A stretch of DNA of 64,000 nucleotides from Gigantopelta aegis (GCF_016097555.1 NC_054703.1:36239842-36303841); one strand, 5' to 3'; positions 1 through 11,826 are shown, numbered from the stretch's first letter. Notes: a model not told the origin generated them from the sequence alone. Made by a program: numbers and translations.

Positions 1-545
1 TGAGGTCGGTGGGTGGGACAGAGTGGACCGGACTATAGTATTGTCTACTGCCACGTACCCTATCTGAGGTCTGTGGGTGTGACGCAGTGAACCGGACTAT
101 AGTTATTGTCTATTGCCACGTACCCTGTCTAAGGTCGGTGGGTGTGACGCAGTGGACCGGACTATAATTATTGTGTATTGCCACGTACCCTGTCTGTGGT
201 CTGTGGGTGTGGTGGAGTGGACCGGACTATAGTTACAGTACACTGCCGCGTACCTGTCTGAGGTCTGTTGGTGTGACAGAGTGGACCGGACTATAGTTAT
301 TGTCCATTGCCAGGTACCCTGTCCGAGGTTGGTGGGTGTGATGGAGTAGACCGGATTATAGTTATTGTGTATTGCCACGTACCCTGTCTGAGGTCGGTGG
401 GTGCCATGGAGTGGACCGGACTATAATTATTGTGTATTACCACATACCCTGTCTGAGGTCAGTGGGTGTGGCGGAGTGGAACGGACTATAATTATTGTGT
501 ATTGCCACGTACCCTGTCTGAGGTCGGTGGGTGTGACGGAGTGGG
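1..545. repeat. 65-bp minisatellite
   Basis: About 8.4 units with starts near 1, 65, 130, 195, 259, 324, 389, 454 and 519. Core GAGTGGACCGGACTATA. The array begins outside the window and merges into the exon at 513-755. Confidence 0.97.
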
Positions 546-755
546 CCCATGTCAGCTGTTGAGAGCCGACACCGACGGGACTCGGGCTCCCGGCCCCACC
601 CATCTCCAGCTCCCCGGCATCACGGTGAGACGCAAACTCAATGTTCGCCTCCTGTCGTGCAAAGTCCAACTCAGCCTCCGTGTGGGTCGGGTAGTCCCCG
701 TCGCCATGGTTTTGTCTGGGCACGCCCACTTCCTGGTCGGGCATCTGTACCTCCT
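513..755 (-). CDS. Exon of unidentified gene (second exon, 3' edge uncertain)
   Basis: An acceptor TTTGTGTTTCAG precedes AGGAGGTACAG. The reading frame is open with clearly higher GC than its surroundings and encodes an acidic stretch including MPDQEVGVPRQNHGDGDY, LDFARQEANIEFASH and DAGELEMGGAGSP. The frame runs into a 65-bp satellite. Each satellite unit offers a donor-like CAGG|GTACGTGG; I placed the exon end at the first. The exon start phase (needs one base before AG) matches the candidate first exon at 6269-6287. I do not recognise the protein. Confidence 0.5.
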
Positions 756-1059
756 CTGAAACACAAAAATTGAAACATGATTAATTTTGTTACCACTGTA
801 CCAGGCTTTTAAGGGGTGCAAGCAGCCCTCAAACCTTGAACTAACAGGGTTCGAACTCAACAATTTGTTATCTATGTTGAAATGTTTTTGCCAGATGAAA
901 ATGCAGCAATCAATTCTATCCATCAGCAAAAACCTGCCATTGGTGAAACCCCCGACCAAAACCAATTAACACTGCATCTACAACAATTGTCATTGTTAAT
1001 TTCGAGCCCTGAATAAATTGTGAACGATTGGTCAAGTCTTGTATATGATACAACTTGGG

Positions 1060-1383
1060 AAGGAAGGAAATGTTTTATTTAATGACGCACTCAACACATT
1101 TTATTTACAGTTATATAGCATCGGACATATGGTTACGGACCACACAGATATTGAGAGAGGAAACCTGCTGTCGCCACTTCATGTTCTACTCTTTTTGATT
1201 AGCAGCAAGGGGTCTTTCATATGCACCATCTCACAGAGGGTAACACATACCACGACCTTTAATATACCAGTCGTGGTGCACTGGCTGGAGCAATAAATCT
1301 CCCAATGGGCCCACCAACGGGGATCGATCCCAGACCAACCATGCATCAAGAGAACGCTTTAGAATTAGGCTATATCCACCCCA
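1060..1383 (-). mobile_element. SINE, A head, type-1 tail
   Basis: Reverse copy. On its sense strand an A head is a tRNA-like start with a B-box-like GATCGATCC(C), then the shared core (TGGTATGT...GATCCCTTGCTGCTA), then a type-1 tail ending GTGCGTCGTTAAATAAAAC. The head end is worn. These terms are used below. Confidence 0.88.
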
Positions 1384-1464
1384 CCCCACCTCCAGCTCCA
1401 TGAGTGCCTGTTTTATATGCACAAGAAAATTAAATTATATGTATGTACCTGTAGTATGTTATAT

Positions 1465-2030
1465 CAGCAACTGAGATTGAACATTTTGGGCAGTATCCCA
1501 GATGGATACTCAGGGTTTCTGCCAGAGGGTAAAATGGGTATGGTGCCATACCCAGATTTTTTTTACAGATTCTTTTTTTTAAGCTAACTTTTTAACAAAA
1601 TTAATTATTCTTATCATTAATGTATGATTTTCTTAAACATAACCCTAAACAAACTTCTTTCTAGGGGAGGGCCCCCCATACCCCGTTGATTGTAGTTGCA
1701 TTCAATTCTATAGCGCCATACCCAAAAATTTCTTTCTGGCAAAAACACTGATACTAACATTTGGTTTCCCACCTGAAAATTTAGTATCCCACTCTAAAAT
1801 GAAATTCATAAATAACATCGTAACAAAATAGGATGACACTGTTACTTGACTTCAACAGTAAAGGACGACTTTCATTGTTTCAGTGAAAAATAAAAATGCA
1901 GCATAAAAAAAAACCCACACAACATTATATGGTATTCCGGTGGGATACTGGGTTATTGAAGTCTGCATGGTATCCAAAATTAAATTCTGGTATCCACGGG
2001 ATATCGGGATACTGTTAATCTCGAACACTG
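1465..2030. mobile_element. hAT-like MITE (GATACC-rich family), interrupted
   Basis: Flanked by a 5-bp direct repeat TATAT (1460-1464, 2031-2035). Ends resemble CAGTGTTC..GATT inverted repeats. It holds a second element at 1511-1750. Homologous to 52411-52597. Confidence 0.8.
1511..1750. mobile_element. Nested 240-bp hAT-like MITE
   Basis: Inverted ends CAGGGTTTCTGCCAG and CTGGCAAAAACACTG, flanked by ATACT on both sides (1506-1510, 1751-1755). The uninterrupted family copy near 52555 shows the empty site. A partial relative lies at about 58296-58450. Confidence 0.82.
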
Positions 2031-2065
2031 TATATGAATGTGCCTATATGCAAAATAAGTCTTAA

Positions 2066-2760
2066 AGGCATATTGTCACAGACCACTGACCTATCTAATG
2101 GTCTAACAAAATATTACCCGAACAAAAATAATTTGATTTGTCCCTAAATGTACTTTATTCAACCATCTTCATAACCACCATACTCCGTTTATTAATGACA
2201 TTTTGTAAAAATAATTGAATCATGGCAATGGTCCATAATTCAAAAACTAAAATTGCCGAGAGGGATGACATGGATTTCACTCCATCATGGTTCAGTTAAG
2301 GTGATGCGATAGATATTTGTTTTCCAACAATTAAAGTAACTTTTATTTATTATCCATTTTTAGAGAAATAAGAAATAAAAAAATGTTTTTAACGACGCAC
2401 TCAACACATTTTATTTACGGTTATATGGCATCAGACATATGGTTAAGGACCACACAGATTGAGAGGAAACCCGCTGTTGCCACTACATGGGCTACTCTTT
2501 CCGATTAACAGCAAGGGATCTTTTATTTGCGCTTCCCACAGGCAGAATAGCACAAACCATGGCCTTTGTTGAACCAGTTATGGATCACTGGTCGGTGCAA
2601 GTGGTTTACACCTACCCATTGAGCCTTGCGGAGCACTCACTCAGGGTTTAGAGTCGGTATCTGGATTAAAAATCCCATGCCTCGACTGGGATCCGAACCC
2701 AGTACCTACCAGCCTGTTGACCAATGGCCTAACCACGACGCCACCGAGGCCAGTATGCCT
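2066..2760. mobile_element. TTAA-type MITE (AGGCATA family) split by a SINE
   Basis: TTAA at 2062-2065 and 2761-2764, ends AGGCATATTG and AGTATGCCT. The interior matches the full copy at 9953-10268 in reverse. A SINE occupies 2382-2755 near its right end. Confidence 0.87.
2382..2755 (-). mobile_element. SINE, B head, type-1 tail
   Basis: Sense strand starts with the GGCCTCGGTGGCGTCGTGGT head and GGGTTCGGATCCCAG B box, then the shared core and type-1 tail. It is inserted in the TTAA-type MITE. Confidence 0.9.
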
Positions 2761-3185
2761 TTAAACCCCCCAGTTAATATTTTTTAAATTATGTCTCTAG
2801 GATCATGGACAGGCCGTGAGAAATTCAAGGACCATGAAAAGTGTGCATACAACAGGTTTCTTCCCCTCCAGTGTAAACATTAAAACTCCAGCCAGCTCAT
2901 ATTACAGTTTATCAAACAATCTGCTAGCAATCCGTTATGGTCTGTTTCAAAATTTTAACCACAGCTCATACACTGATACACTATACATATCATGCATTGA
3001 ATAATACTATTTAAAATGTTTTGACTGTTGTACTTTTTATGGCCAGCATAGATCTACATATGTGTCTGTATATGCATGTTTATATAAATATTCATATACA
3101 TCAACATGTTCCAAGGACAGGCATATCACACAAATTGCCCCCCACCCCTGACATGTATGTATGTGTATGCATCCGTTCAGTAAGG

Positions 3186-3512
3186 GTGGGACGTAGCCCA
3201 GTGGTATAGCGCTCGCTTGATGTGCGGTCAGTTTAGGATTGATCCCCGTCGGTGGATCCACTGGGCTATTTCTCGTTCCAGCAAGTGCTCCTCCATGACT
3301 GGTGTAACAATGGCCGTGGTATGTGTTATTCTGTCTGTGGGATGGTACATATAAAAGATCCCTTGCTGCTAATTGAAAATAGTCCATGAAGTGGCGACGG
3401 CGGGTTTCCTCTCTCAATATTCGTGTGGTCCTTAACCATATGCCTGACACCATATAACCGTAAATAAAATGTGTTGAGTGTGTCGTTAAATAAAACATTT
3501 TCTTCCTTCCTG
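3186..3512 (+). mobile_element. SINE, A head, type-1 tail
   Basis: Near full-length: GGGACGTAGCCCAGTGGT head, GGATTGATCCCCGT B box, shared core, tail ending with a TTCC run. Confidence 0.93.
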
Positions 3513-3872
3513 TTCAGTAACCTAAGGTCTCACTACACAGTTCACTTCCAGGTGAGAGATCATTCATCACGGTCTGCTATAGTTCCTTACTGTGACATGT
3601 TATGGTTCACACATATATACTTCTAGGAATTGGGGAAGAATTAAAACAATATGTATGTTTAATGGTAAGCCATCTGGTTGTATTCTGCCCATGTTATTTT
3701 GTGCATTGACATTTTGGGACATGGGTGTATAGTGCAAGAGAGAGCCGGAGAGAATCGGTTAATGAATCACCTGTTCTAACCAGTACTACAGCCAGATGTG
3801 GTCATACAGCAAAAAAATGAGATGGAAATGTTGTTAGTACTACTGGCAATCTTCATTTGAAGTTTGGTAACC

Positions 3873-4262
3873 GGCCTCGGTGGTGTCGTGGTTAGGCCAT
3901 TGGTCTACAGGCTGGTAGGTACTGGGTTCGGATCCCATTTGAGGCATGGGATTTTTAATCCAGATACCGACTCCAAACCCTGAATGAGTGCCCCGCAAGG
4001 CTCAATGGGTAGGTGTAAACCACTTGCACAAACCAGTTATCCATAACTGGTTCAACAAAGGCCATGGTTTGTGCTATCCTATCTGTGGGAAGTGCAAATA
4101 AAAGACCCCTTGCTGCTAATCAGAAAGAGTAGTCCATGTAGTGGCGACAGCGGGTTTCCTCTCAAAATATGTGTGATTCTTAACCATGTGTCTGACGCCA
4201 TAAAACCGTAAATAAAAATATGTTGAGTGCGTCGTTAAATAAAACATTTCTTTCTTTCTTTG
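3873..4262 (+). mobile_element. SINE, B head, type-1 tail
   Basis: Full-length copy from CCGGCCTCGGTGG to a TTTCTTTCTTT end; GGGTTCGGATCCC B box intact. Confidence 0.93.
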
Positions 4263-4320
4263 AAGTTGGGCAATATTGGATTTCAATGGCATCTGTGTAG
4301 TGAGACCTATGATAAATTAA

Positions 4321-4690
4321 AGGGGCAGATCCTAGTTTCAACCCGTGAAAATTAACACTACATTTAGTTAATCTACAAACCTGTAACACATTTGGATAAA
4401 GTTACAACATGAGTGAAACATGAGTCTGTGACTTTGAAATGGTGAAATAACCTCTAAAAATACACTAAAACTTGACTCCATAACTGTTACTTCTCAGACG
4501 CATGTGCATTTTTAAAACTATGAGAAATGCATTTTGTGATATTAAAAACACCAGGATGACCAAAAGCACTTCGAATGTACAGAAATTAATAACATAAACA
4601 ATAAAATCTAAGTAAAGTATGATTTAAATTATAAAAAAACAGCTCTAGTAGTAAAATATATGCTATAGTGTTTAAAAAATAGGACGTAAC
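4321..4690. mobile_element. TTAA-type MITE (CCTAGTTT family)
   Basis: Left edge follows TTAA (4317-4320) with AGGGGCAGATCCTAGTTT. The right end is worn. Same family as 16113-16496 and 46937-47276. Confidence 0.72.
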
Positions 4691-5077
4691 ATAACCTCTC
4701 TAATCATGAATATGCCACAGGATGAGGCGAGGAAACTGCTGTACTCAAGATACATTGTATTGCAGGTACATAACTCATTTAAAACAGTGCAAACAAATTA
4801 AACTGAAAAAGGAACAAGAAGTCAGTACAAAAACATTACATGAAAATATCAACACCATGAAAATATCCACCAAAAATACCATTTTGGCTTCCATTAATTT
4901 TTTTTAATCTACGGCACTTTTGAATTATTTTTGTCATAGTCAAAATACTGATACGTAGATTACAAGAATTTTAAACCAGTAACGTTAGGAACAAATACAA
5001 AAATGTGTTCCATTCAAGAGACAGCAATTTTTTTATCTGAAAATGCCATTGGAAATGCCCCCAACTCAATTCATATC
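4691..5077. other. AT-rich stretch without recognised feature
   Basis: Unique-looking AT-rich DNA. A 61-codon ORF at 4722 has no protein-like signal. Confidence 0.5.
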
Positions 5078-5305
5078 ACAACCAGTGCTCCACAAGTGGT
5101 GTCACAAAAGCTGTGGTATGTACTATCCTGTCTGTAGGATGGTGAACATAAAATATCTTGCTGCTAACCAAAAAGAATATTCCATGGTTTGACGAAAACA
5201 GGTTTCCTCTGCCAATATGATTAACTATATGTATGTGATCCTCAACCATACAAGTATGCCCGAAATAATGTTAACCACCATTAAGTTGTGTTCAATACAT
5301 TTTTA
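5078..5305 (+). mobile_element. Old degenerate SINE core and tail
   Basis: Recognisable CCTGTCTGTAGGATGGTG and TTGCTGCTAA core with many substitutions; head lost. Confidence 0.65.
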
Positions 5306-6268
5306 ATTTACTTAAACCATGTCTTCTTCTAATGGAATTTAGTTTTATGTTTAAAGCAAAGTCAATGTACATTTGCCCGAGTACAATATTCCACCAAAAA
5401 AAATCCATGATTGAAAATGGTTATAATGTTGGCCACTGTATACGCAACATTGCGAAAGAACCGTTATTACAGAATTCTTGAAACAGACTATAAACGCTTA
5501 TCAGTCACGTGACCAAATGAAAACCTGCTATCTTCTCCCAAGTGAGCGCCACATGTTTGGAATACAGGAAAACTTCTTAGCGACAATTCTAATCATTGAA
5601 GTCACAAGAATCACATAATATGTAAAACACTCCAACATCGATTATGCCATAGTAAAATGAGTAATCATTTAAATGCATTCTTGCATACATATCTGCAACC
5701 CCTACTAAACGTGGAAGTGGTTTCGTCCAGTCATCGAAATCAAAGTTCAAGCTTGGTTTTATCTGTATAAATAAAGACTGGAGTAAGATTATACATGCGC
5801 TCCATGATACGATGACGCGTTAAAAGATGTCTGAATAAACCTGGAATATTAAATACACGACAATCTGAGTGTCACTGCGTTAAATCAATACATGCCTAAC
5901 CAACTCTACAACCGCAACAACTTTACAAAATGGGGGTGTGGTTTATGCCATTCGAGCGCTTAATAGTTTGAAGCTCATCAAAATCGCGCAACATTACCAA
6001 GACAAAATTATACTTTCTACGCACAGTTGTACCCCTAGTTTATGTCCCATCGGATTAATTAACATTTCTAAGTTGATTAGCGAAGCTGTCATTGGCTAAC
6101 TGTGGTGACAAGCTGGAGAAATCCCCGTTGAAATCAGCTGGGAAGCCACCGAATGAGTGCTTTACGCTTTCACGCCATTTTCTCAAACACGTATGCACGA
6201 CATCATATACAGACTAAATTTTCAACTGCAAAGTTTTAAAAATGAAAGTTTCATTATCGAAAACTTAC
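5306..6268. other. Intron or upstream DNA of the candidate left-edge gene
   Basis: Few repeats and scattered CpGs. No further exon with convincing splice sites was found. Confidence 0.4.
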
Positions 6269-6287
6269 CTTTTATCGTGACAGACAT
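6269..6287 (-). CDS. Candidate first coding exon (MSVTIK)
   Basis: ATG with a good context (ACAATGT) followed by six codons and a strong donor G|GTAAGT, phase 1. Joining to the acceptor at 755 gives MSVTIKEEVQMPDQEV in frame. Other exons could lie between. The upstream 200 bp is free of obvious repeats, as expected for a promoter/5'UTR. Inference from splice signals only. Confidence 0.42.
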
Positions 6288-7131
6288 TGTTTCTCTTCTA
6301 CATTCGTATATTAGCCTAGATTCACCCTAAAGTAGGACAATAATTTCGTCCAAACGGAACCATAAGAAGGAGATAAAAATAACCTCGCACTACTTGTGCA
6401 GGGAACCGTATTACATTCAAACTGGCATCTTGCGCAGTTAAATACTTTCAAAGTGTCTGAAATAGTACATAAAATTTAACACCCTGGTAATGTATGATAT
6501 TTACACATATGCTATCTTACAGTATTTTAAATAAAAACGGCAGAACTGTTATAATTTGCAATAAAGGGGAACTACATGATAAATATTTGCGTAGGTATAC
6601 AGGGTTGCCCGACCTACTTTATCAGTGACGTCGAACAGAGGCGCTATTGGGGACCGGGAGTTACAAAATTAGAGGGTTTCCCAACCTAAATTCGAGAAAA
6701 CAATAGGCGAAAACAGGTAGCGGCATATCTCGCTCCAAATTATGACTTTTGTTAAAGTGGGATTACTTATTGATTTTATTAATGCAGTAAAATAAAGTAA
6801 TTGTTGAGGTATTAAACTTACTTATGATATTAAATAAATATTGTGACACATTTTATTTCGAGTTGATTGCATGATATTTTTTTTTAAGGAGAGGGTCGAT
6901 TATTTAATTTTTAAATAACACGCGTTTGCATATAATTTTTTTCAAAGGATACGAATATGCATTACATACAAATATACAGTCGACCACAATATTACGGATC
7001 TTCCCCATAATGCATTAAAAATAAATAACCTTATTAGGCCTACATTCACCTGTTAAACACAATTTCGAGGCACTTTGATGTTCGAGTAAGGCCGTTCTAA
7101 AAACGCATTTAAAAATAATTTGTACAGTATA
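6288..7131. other. Possible promoter region, otherwise featureless
   Basis: Upstream of the MSVTIK start exon. No TATA box placed; the distal half is plain AT-rich DNA. Confidence 0.35.
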
Positions 7132-7308
7132 CAGGGCCGTAGCTAGGATTTTTTGTTTGGGGGGGGGGGGGGGAGTGAGTAGTTAATAGTCTAAAACTCC
7201 TTAAACAGGTAAGAAGAGAATTTTCTTTAAGTATCTATAATGCTTTCCGGATTTTTTTCGGGGGGGGGGGGGGCAGTTGCCCCCCTTGCTCCCCTGCTAG
7301 CTACGGCC

Positions 7309-7311
<3 letters not shown>
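7132..7311. mobile_element. hAT-like MITE with CAGGGCCGTAGC ends
   Basis: Inverted ends CAGGGCCGTAGCTAGG and GCTAGCTACGGCCCTG around G-rich runs. Adjoins an AT array that hides its duplication. Confidence 0.85.

Positions 7312-7381
<70 letters not shown>
7312..7381. repeat. (AT)n microsatellite
   Basis: About 35 AT dinucleotides without interruption. Confidence 0.97.
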
Positions 7382-7385
<4 letters not shown>

Positions 7386-7934
7386 CGCGGTGGAAGCAAG
7401 TTGACCTACACATGGCCTGACTGAGATCGAGGGCGCAAAGCGCCAGAGTTTTTAGGGGGTTCGGGAATACATCTCCCAGTAAAAACAAAATATTCAGAAT
7501 TATTGGTGGGTAGAGCCCCCCTGCTCCGCCGTGCCTATATATACTAGTCATTGGTAGTAGTTGTAGTAGTAGTATAACAAAATAATAAAATTTGCGTAAC
7601 GCATTTACATATCACGCTAATTGTAGGTAACACATTTCATTTTGTGTAACTCGTTACGACCACATAAATCACGTCCTAACTTCAATGCGCAAATGAAAAT
7701 ACGCAAAAATAGACTTGCGAGATCGAAACTATTGTTCGCGCAATTAACATTGGCCTGTTACACCTCCAAGTCAATCTGAAAAGCAAACACGCATTCCTGT
7801 GAATTCACTGTAAAGATTTCAGCCAATAAATTTGGTAAAAGTGTGCTAGGCGAAGTAGACAATAAAGAACTCTTTTTTTTCTTTCTTTTTGTCGCAAAAC
7901 TGCTGGCTGATTACCGAATACAGAATATTTTTTT
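7382..7934. other. Gene-free stretch
   Basis: Short GTAGTA run near 7555; otherwise nothing recognisable. Confidence 0.45.
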
Positions 7935-8229
7935 TAGAGGAAACCCGCTGTCGCCACATAGGCTACTATTTTTACGACAGGCAGCAAGGGATCTTTTATT
8001 TGCGCTTCCCACAGGCAGGATAGCACAAACCATGGCCTTTGTTGAACCAGTTATGGATCACTGGTCGGTGCAAGTGGTTTACACCTACCCACTGAGCCTT
8101 GTGGAGCACTCACTCAGGGTTTGGAGTCGGTATCTGGATTAAAAAATCCCATGCCTCGACTGGGATCCGAACCCAGTACCTACCAGCCTGTAGACCGATG
8201 GCCTGCCACGACGCCACCGAGGCCGGTTA
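7935..8229 (-). mobile_element. SINE, B head and core, tail missing
   Basis: Begins at GAGGAAACCCGCTGTCGCC and runs to the GGCCTCGGTGGCG head. The 3' tail is replaced by a T-rich stretch. Confidence 0.88.
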
Positions 8230-8509
8230 GGAGAACAAACGAATCAATACCCTAAAGAAATTAGCATGTTTCATAAATATAATAATTAATTAATTTTAAA
8301 CGCCCTTGACTACAAACACCATTAAAACCTAAAAGTATTTAATAAACTATTACCATTAATTATTTTACCATATATACGTTTAATAATTCATTCGTTTATT
8401 AGTACTTGGATACCCGTATATCTGTATTAAATATCTGTATTATTACATAATATATTGATATGTGTGTGATTGTATGTGTTAGTGTATGTGTATTGTAATT
8501 AATGCATTT

Positions 8510-9190
8510 ATTGTCAACCAGTCGGTCTAGGATCGATCCCCGTCGGTGGACCCATTTGGGCTATTTCTCGTTCCAGCCAGTGCTCCACCACTGGTGTAAC
8601 AAAGGCCGTGGTATGTACTATCCTGTCTCTAGGATGGTGCATATAAAAGATCTCTTGCTGCTAATCGAAAAGAGTAGCCCATGAAGCGGGTTTCCTCTCT
8701 CAATATCAGGTCAGGTCATAGGGTTTTACGTGCACATTCAGAACAAGCTGTTGTAGCGCACGCCTGTCGTGGGCACACGAGCCGGCCTTGGCCTGCTCCT
8801 CCGTCCATGGCAGGAAAGGTGGGGGAAGGGGAGCGGAGGGACCGCCTGCACTGGCAGGTACAAGGGAGCACCAGCAGCCCGATCAAATCGGTAGTACTAA
8901 CAGGCGGGTGGTAGTGGTGGTGGTGCTATGGAATTTGAATGGAGCAGTTAAATGCCAAAGAGAAAAGGGTGCGCAATTTTGATTGAGGGAATTTGGCGCA
9001 ATTTTGAACGGTCGGTCGAAAGGTAAATGGCCGAGCTAATATAGGTTTTGATATTTGTGAATCGAGAGTAGCTCGTTAATTTTAGACCTCTCTCAATATC
9101 TGTGTGGTCCTTAACCATATGTCTGACGCCATATAACCGTAAATAAAATGTGTTGAGTGCGTCGTTAAATATAACATTTTCTTCCTTTTA
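8510..9190 (+). mobile_element. SINE, A head, type-1 tail, split by another retroposon
   Basis: Two pieces, 8510-8706 and 9087-9190, join perfectly across an insertion at 8707-9086. Confidence 0.92.
8707..9086 (+). mobile_element. Retroposon of the GGTCAGGTCATAGGG family
   Basis: 380-bp insertion flanked by a 13-bp direct repeat CCTCTCTCAATAT (8694-8706, 9087-9099), as expected of target-primed retroposition. Contains GCTGTTGTAGCGCACGCCTG. Relatives at 12128-12300 and 57026-57200. Confidence 0.85.
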
Positions 9191-9286
9191 TTGTCAACCA
9201 TCTTGTCATGTGTATATAACAAAATGTTTAGGTATATATTCCTCCTATGCCGTTGTACAACGGCCCGAGTGTAAATAAAGTCTTGT

Positions 9287-9328
9287 CTTCCTTCCTTCCT
9301 TCCTTCCTTCCTTCCTTCCTTCCTTCCT
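9287..9328. repeat. (CTTC)n microsatellite
   Basis: About ten CTTC units, close to but beyond the tail of the neighbouring SINE. Confidence 0.95.
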
Positions 9329-9657
9329 TTCTTTTTCTCTTTCAATAATATTTATTTTTGTTCATATTAAATTGCATAAATGCATTACTGTCGTTCACAG
9401 GTGTGCCTGCTCCCATTTTTGTACGGGGTGTGGGGGCAATGCTTTTGCCCGAATTAAAACAAAAATGTCCGAATCTTGATAACAACATTTATTCATATCA
9501 GCATTACTGCCAAAAAGCTATGTAGGGTTGCAAGCGATTCACTACGCATTTGTACATGGATTACAACTAATTTTGAGGGTACAATGATAAAATACAGGGT
9601 TAAAAGGTTTCCGGTTAGCACACTTTGCCCGGATATCTTTATACTGTTTGCAGCAAT
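9329..9657. other. Gene-free stretch
   Basis: No recognised repeat except a possible element start near 9399 (CAGGTGTGCCTGC). Confidence 0.4.
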
Positions 9658-9661
9658 TTAA

Positions 9662-10342
9662 AGGGATATTCCTGAGTTTGCTGCAATTTTTAAGATGTTA
9701 TCGACGAACAGAGACTTTTTAACGATTGTAATTACATATCAAATATATTTTTCTAAATAAAATATTGATAGCTGTATATTAAACCTGTTTCTGATCGTTC
9801 TAATATTTGTATTAAGTTAAATTTCATTTTATTTCGTACGTACGAAATTATTTGAAGACAAAATCAAGTTTGCGCTTCTTAAAAATATTAAGACTACCAA
9901 ACACACATTGAATATACAGACATTGATATTCTAAACAAGAAAATATATTTAAAGGCATACTGTCACAGATTTAATTACCTTATTTCTCTAAAAATTAATA
10001 ATAAATCAAAATCACATTAATTTTTACAGACCAAATCTAGCTATTGCATCACTTTAACTACACCATGATGGAGTGAAATCCATGTCAACCCTCTCAGCAA
10101 TGTTAGTTTTTGAATTATAGACCATTACAAAATATCATTAATAAGTGGAGTATGGTGGTTACGTAGATGGTTGAATAAAGTACATTTAGGGACAAATCAA
10201 ATATATATATATTTAAGTAATACTTTGTTAAGCCATATAATAGGTCAGTGGTCTGTGACAATATGCCTTTAATATGTAAGTTTAATCGTAGAAATATTTT
10301 ATTAGAAACATCTTACAATGTAGCAAACTTGGGAATGTCCTT
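9662..10342. mobile_element. TTAA-type MITE (AGGGACATTCC family), interrupted
   Basis: TTAA at 9658-9661 and 10343-10346; ends AGGGATATTCCTGAG and CTTGGGAATGTCCT. A second TTAA-type MITE is inserted at its internal TTAA (9949-9952). Confidence 0.93.
9953..10268. mobile_element. Nested TTAA-type MITE (AGGCATA family)
   Basis: 316 bp with near-perfect 17-bp inverted ends (AGGCATACTGTCACAGA), flanked by TTAA at 9949-9952 and 10269-10272. Confidence 0.94.
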
Positions 10343-10627
10343 TTAAGGATTTGCTCCAGCAATGAGATGAGGAGGTAGTTAGCCCCCATGTTTTCCTCAC
10401 CCCCGTCCCGTATGCTTATGCTATACTATGGAGAGGGCTATAGTAAGTCGTTTAACTTGTGTCGAATCCATTTGTTGTTGTTTTTTAAAAGCAATGAAAT
10501 ATGTTTGAATCAAGTCTGTACGAACAATATCTAAGTTCGGGTACTACAAGTTCATATTATGTTATAACATTGGCGTCGGAAAGTGCTAGCATCTGTCGGT
10601 GTTAGAAATATTAATTTGTATTTCAAC

Positions 10628-10652
10628 GGGGGGGGGGGGGGGGGGGGGGGGG
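10628..10652. repeat. Poly-G run
   Basis: 25 consecutive G. Confidence 0.97.
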
Positions 10653-11233
10653 TTAGGGGGCAGATAAATGCATAATCGTTGAAAGTCGCAATGCTCCTCC
10701 CCTACCCCCTCCCTTCCGATGATTAAAGGAGAAGGGCACAAGCAGTATATTTTGTTTAATCTTTGGATGGCTTAAAACGCGACTTCTTGGTATCTGAAAC
10801 ACAAAATAAATTTTTGGGTGACTTTTAAAAAACAGTCTTTTTAAATGTTTTCTGTTTAGGAAGTATGCCAGACACAGAGAGTAAGTGGGCACTTCTGACG
10901 TCCATGTCTTGATCAATATATAATTTTCATGTTCCTAAATTGTTCTCTTTTTCTTGTTTGTGGTTTTCATGTTGTTTTTTTGTGGTGGTTGGGAGGGGGT
11001 TTGTTTGGGGTTTTTTTGTTGGGGGGTTGGGGGGTTGGGGGGATTGCGGGAGATTGATATATATGTGTGATGTGTGATTTTGACCATCTGGGGCGAGTCA
11101 ATGTGGAAAGGTAAAACGTATTGTAACCACGCTTTCATTCTACTTGTATATCGTTTATTAACTTTATTAAACTACATCAATGGCCATTATTTGTATATGT
11201 CCTGACAAATTCAATAGAACTATACATATTATA

Positions 11234-11235
<2 letters not shown>
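10653..11235. other. Gene-free stretch
   Basis: GT-rich low-complexity DNA around 10970-11050; nothing else recognised. Confidence 0.45.
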
Positions 11236-11312
<77 letters not shown>

Positions 11313-11349
11313 CTCTCCTCTTCCTCTCTCTCGTCTGTGTCTGTGTTCT

Positions 11350-11381
<32 letters not shown>

Positions 11382-11596
11382 GCATCGATCCTCTCTCTCT
11401 CGTCTTCTCTGTGTGTGTGTGTCTCTCCACTCTCTCCCTCTCCCTCTCCTCCGAACTCGGAAAGAAGGGGGCTCTCTCTCTCTCTCAAACTCAGATCTCT
11501 CAACGCGCTCGTCGTTCTGTGTTTGTGTGTGTCTCTCTCTCCTCTCTCTCCTCTCTCTCTCTCTCTCTCTCCCTCTCATCGCCTCTCGCCCTCTCT

Positions 11597-11648
<52 letters not shown>

Positions 11649-11650
11649 AG
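11236..11650. repeat. (CT)n microsatellite, interrupted
   Basis: Two long CT blocks separated by imperfect CT/GT stretches. It generates long Ser-Leu and Arg-Glu frames on both strands that are not genes. Confidence 0.97.
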
Positions 11651-11826
11651 TGTCCTGCCACATTCATTCATGGTTCTTTGCACGACCAGGTGCTTCCAAC
11701 GGTCGTACAGTGCGGCATCTGCATTGTAGGTGTAAGTAGTTGTCTAAAACATGGGTGTCGGAAGTGGAGATGCAGAAAGCAGACCCGTGTTCAGGATGAA
11801 CGTTAAAAGTCGAAAGATGCCAGTAA

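Noticed and set aside
552..965. 137-aa ORF overlapping the left-edge exon
   Set aside because: It runs through the acceptor into intron sequence in another frame from the coding-like exon.
11167..11806. Long Ser-Leu and Arg-Glu ORFs on both strands
   Set aside because: They are produced by a CT microsatellite; open in all frames and without domain content.
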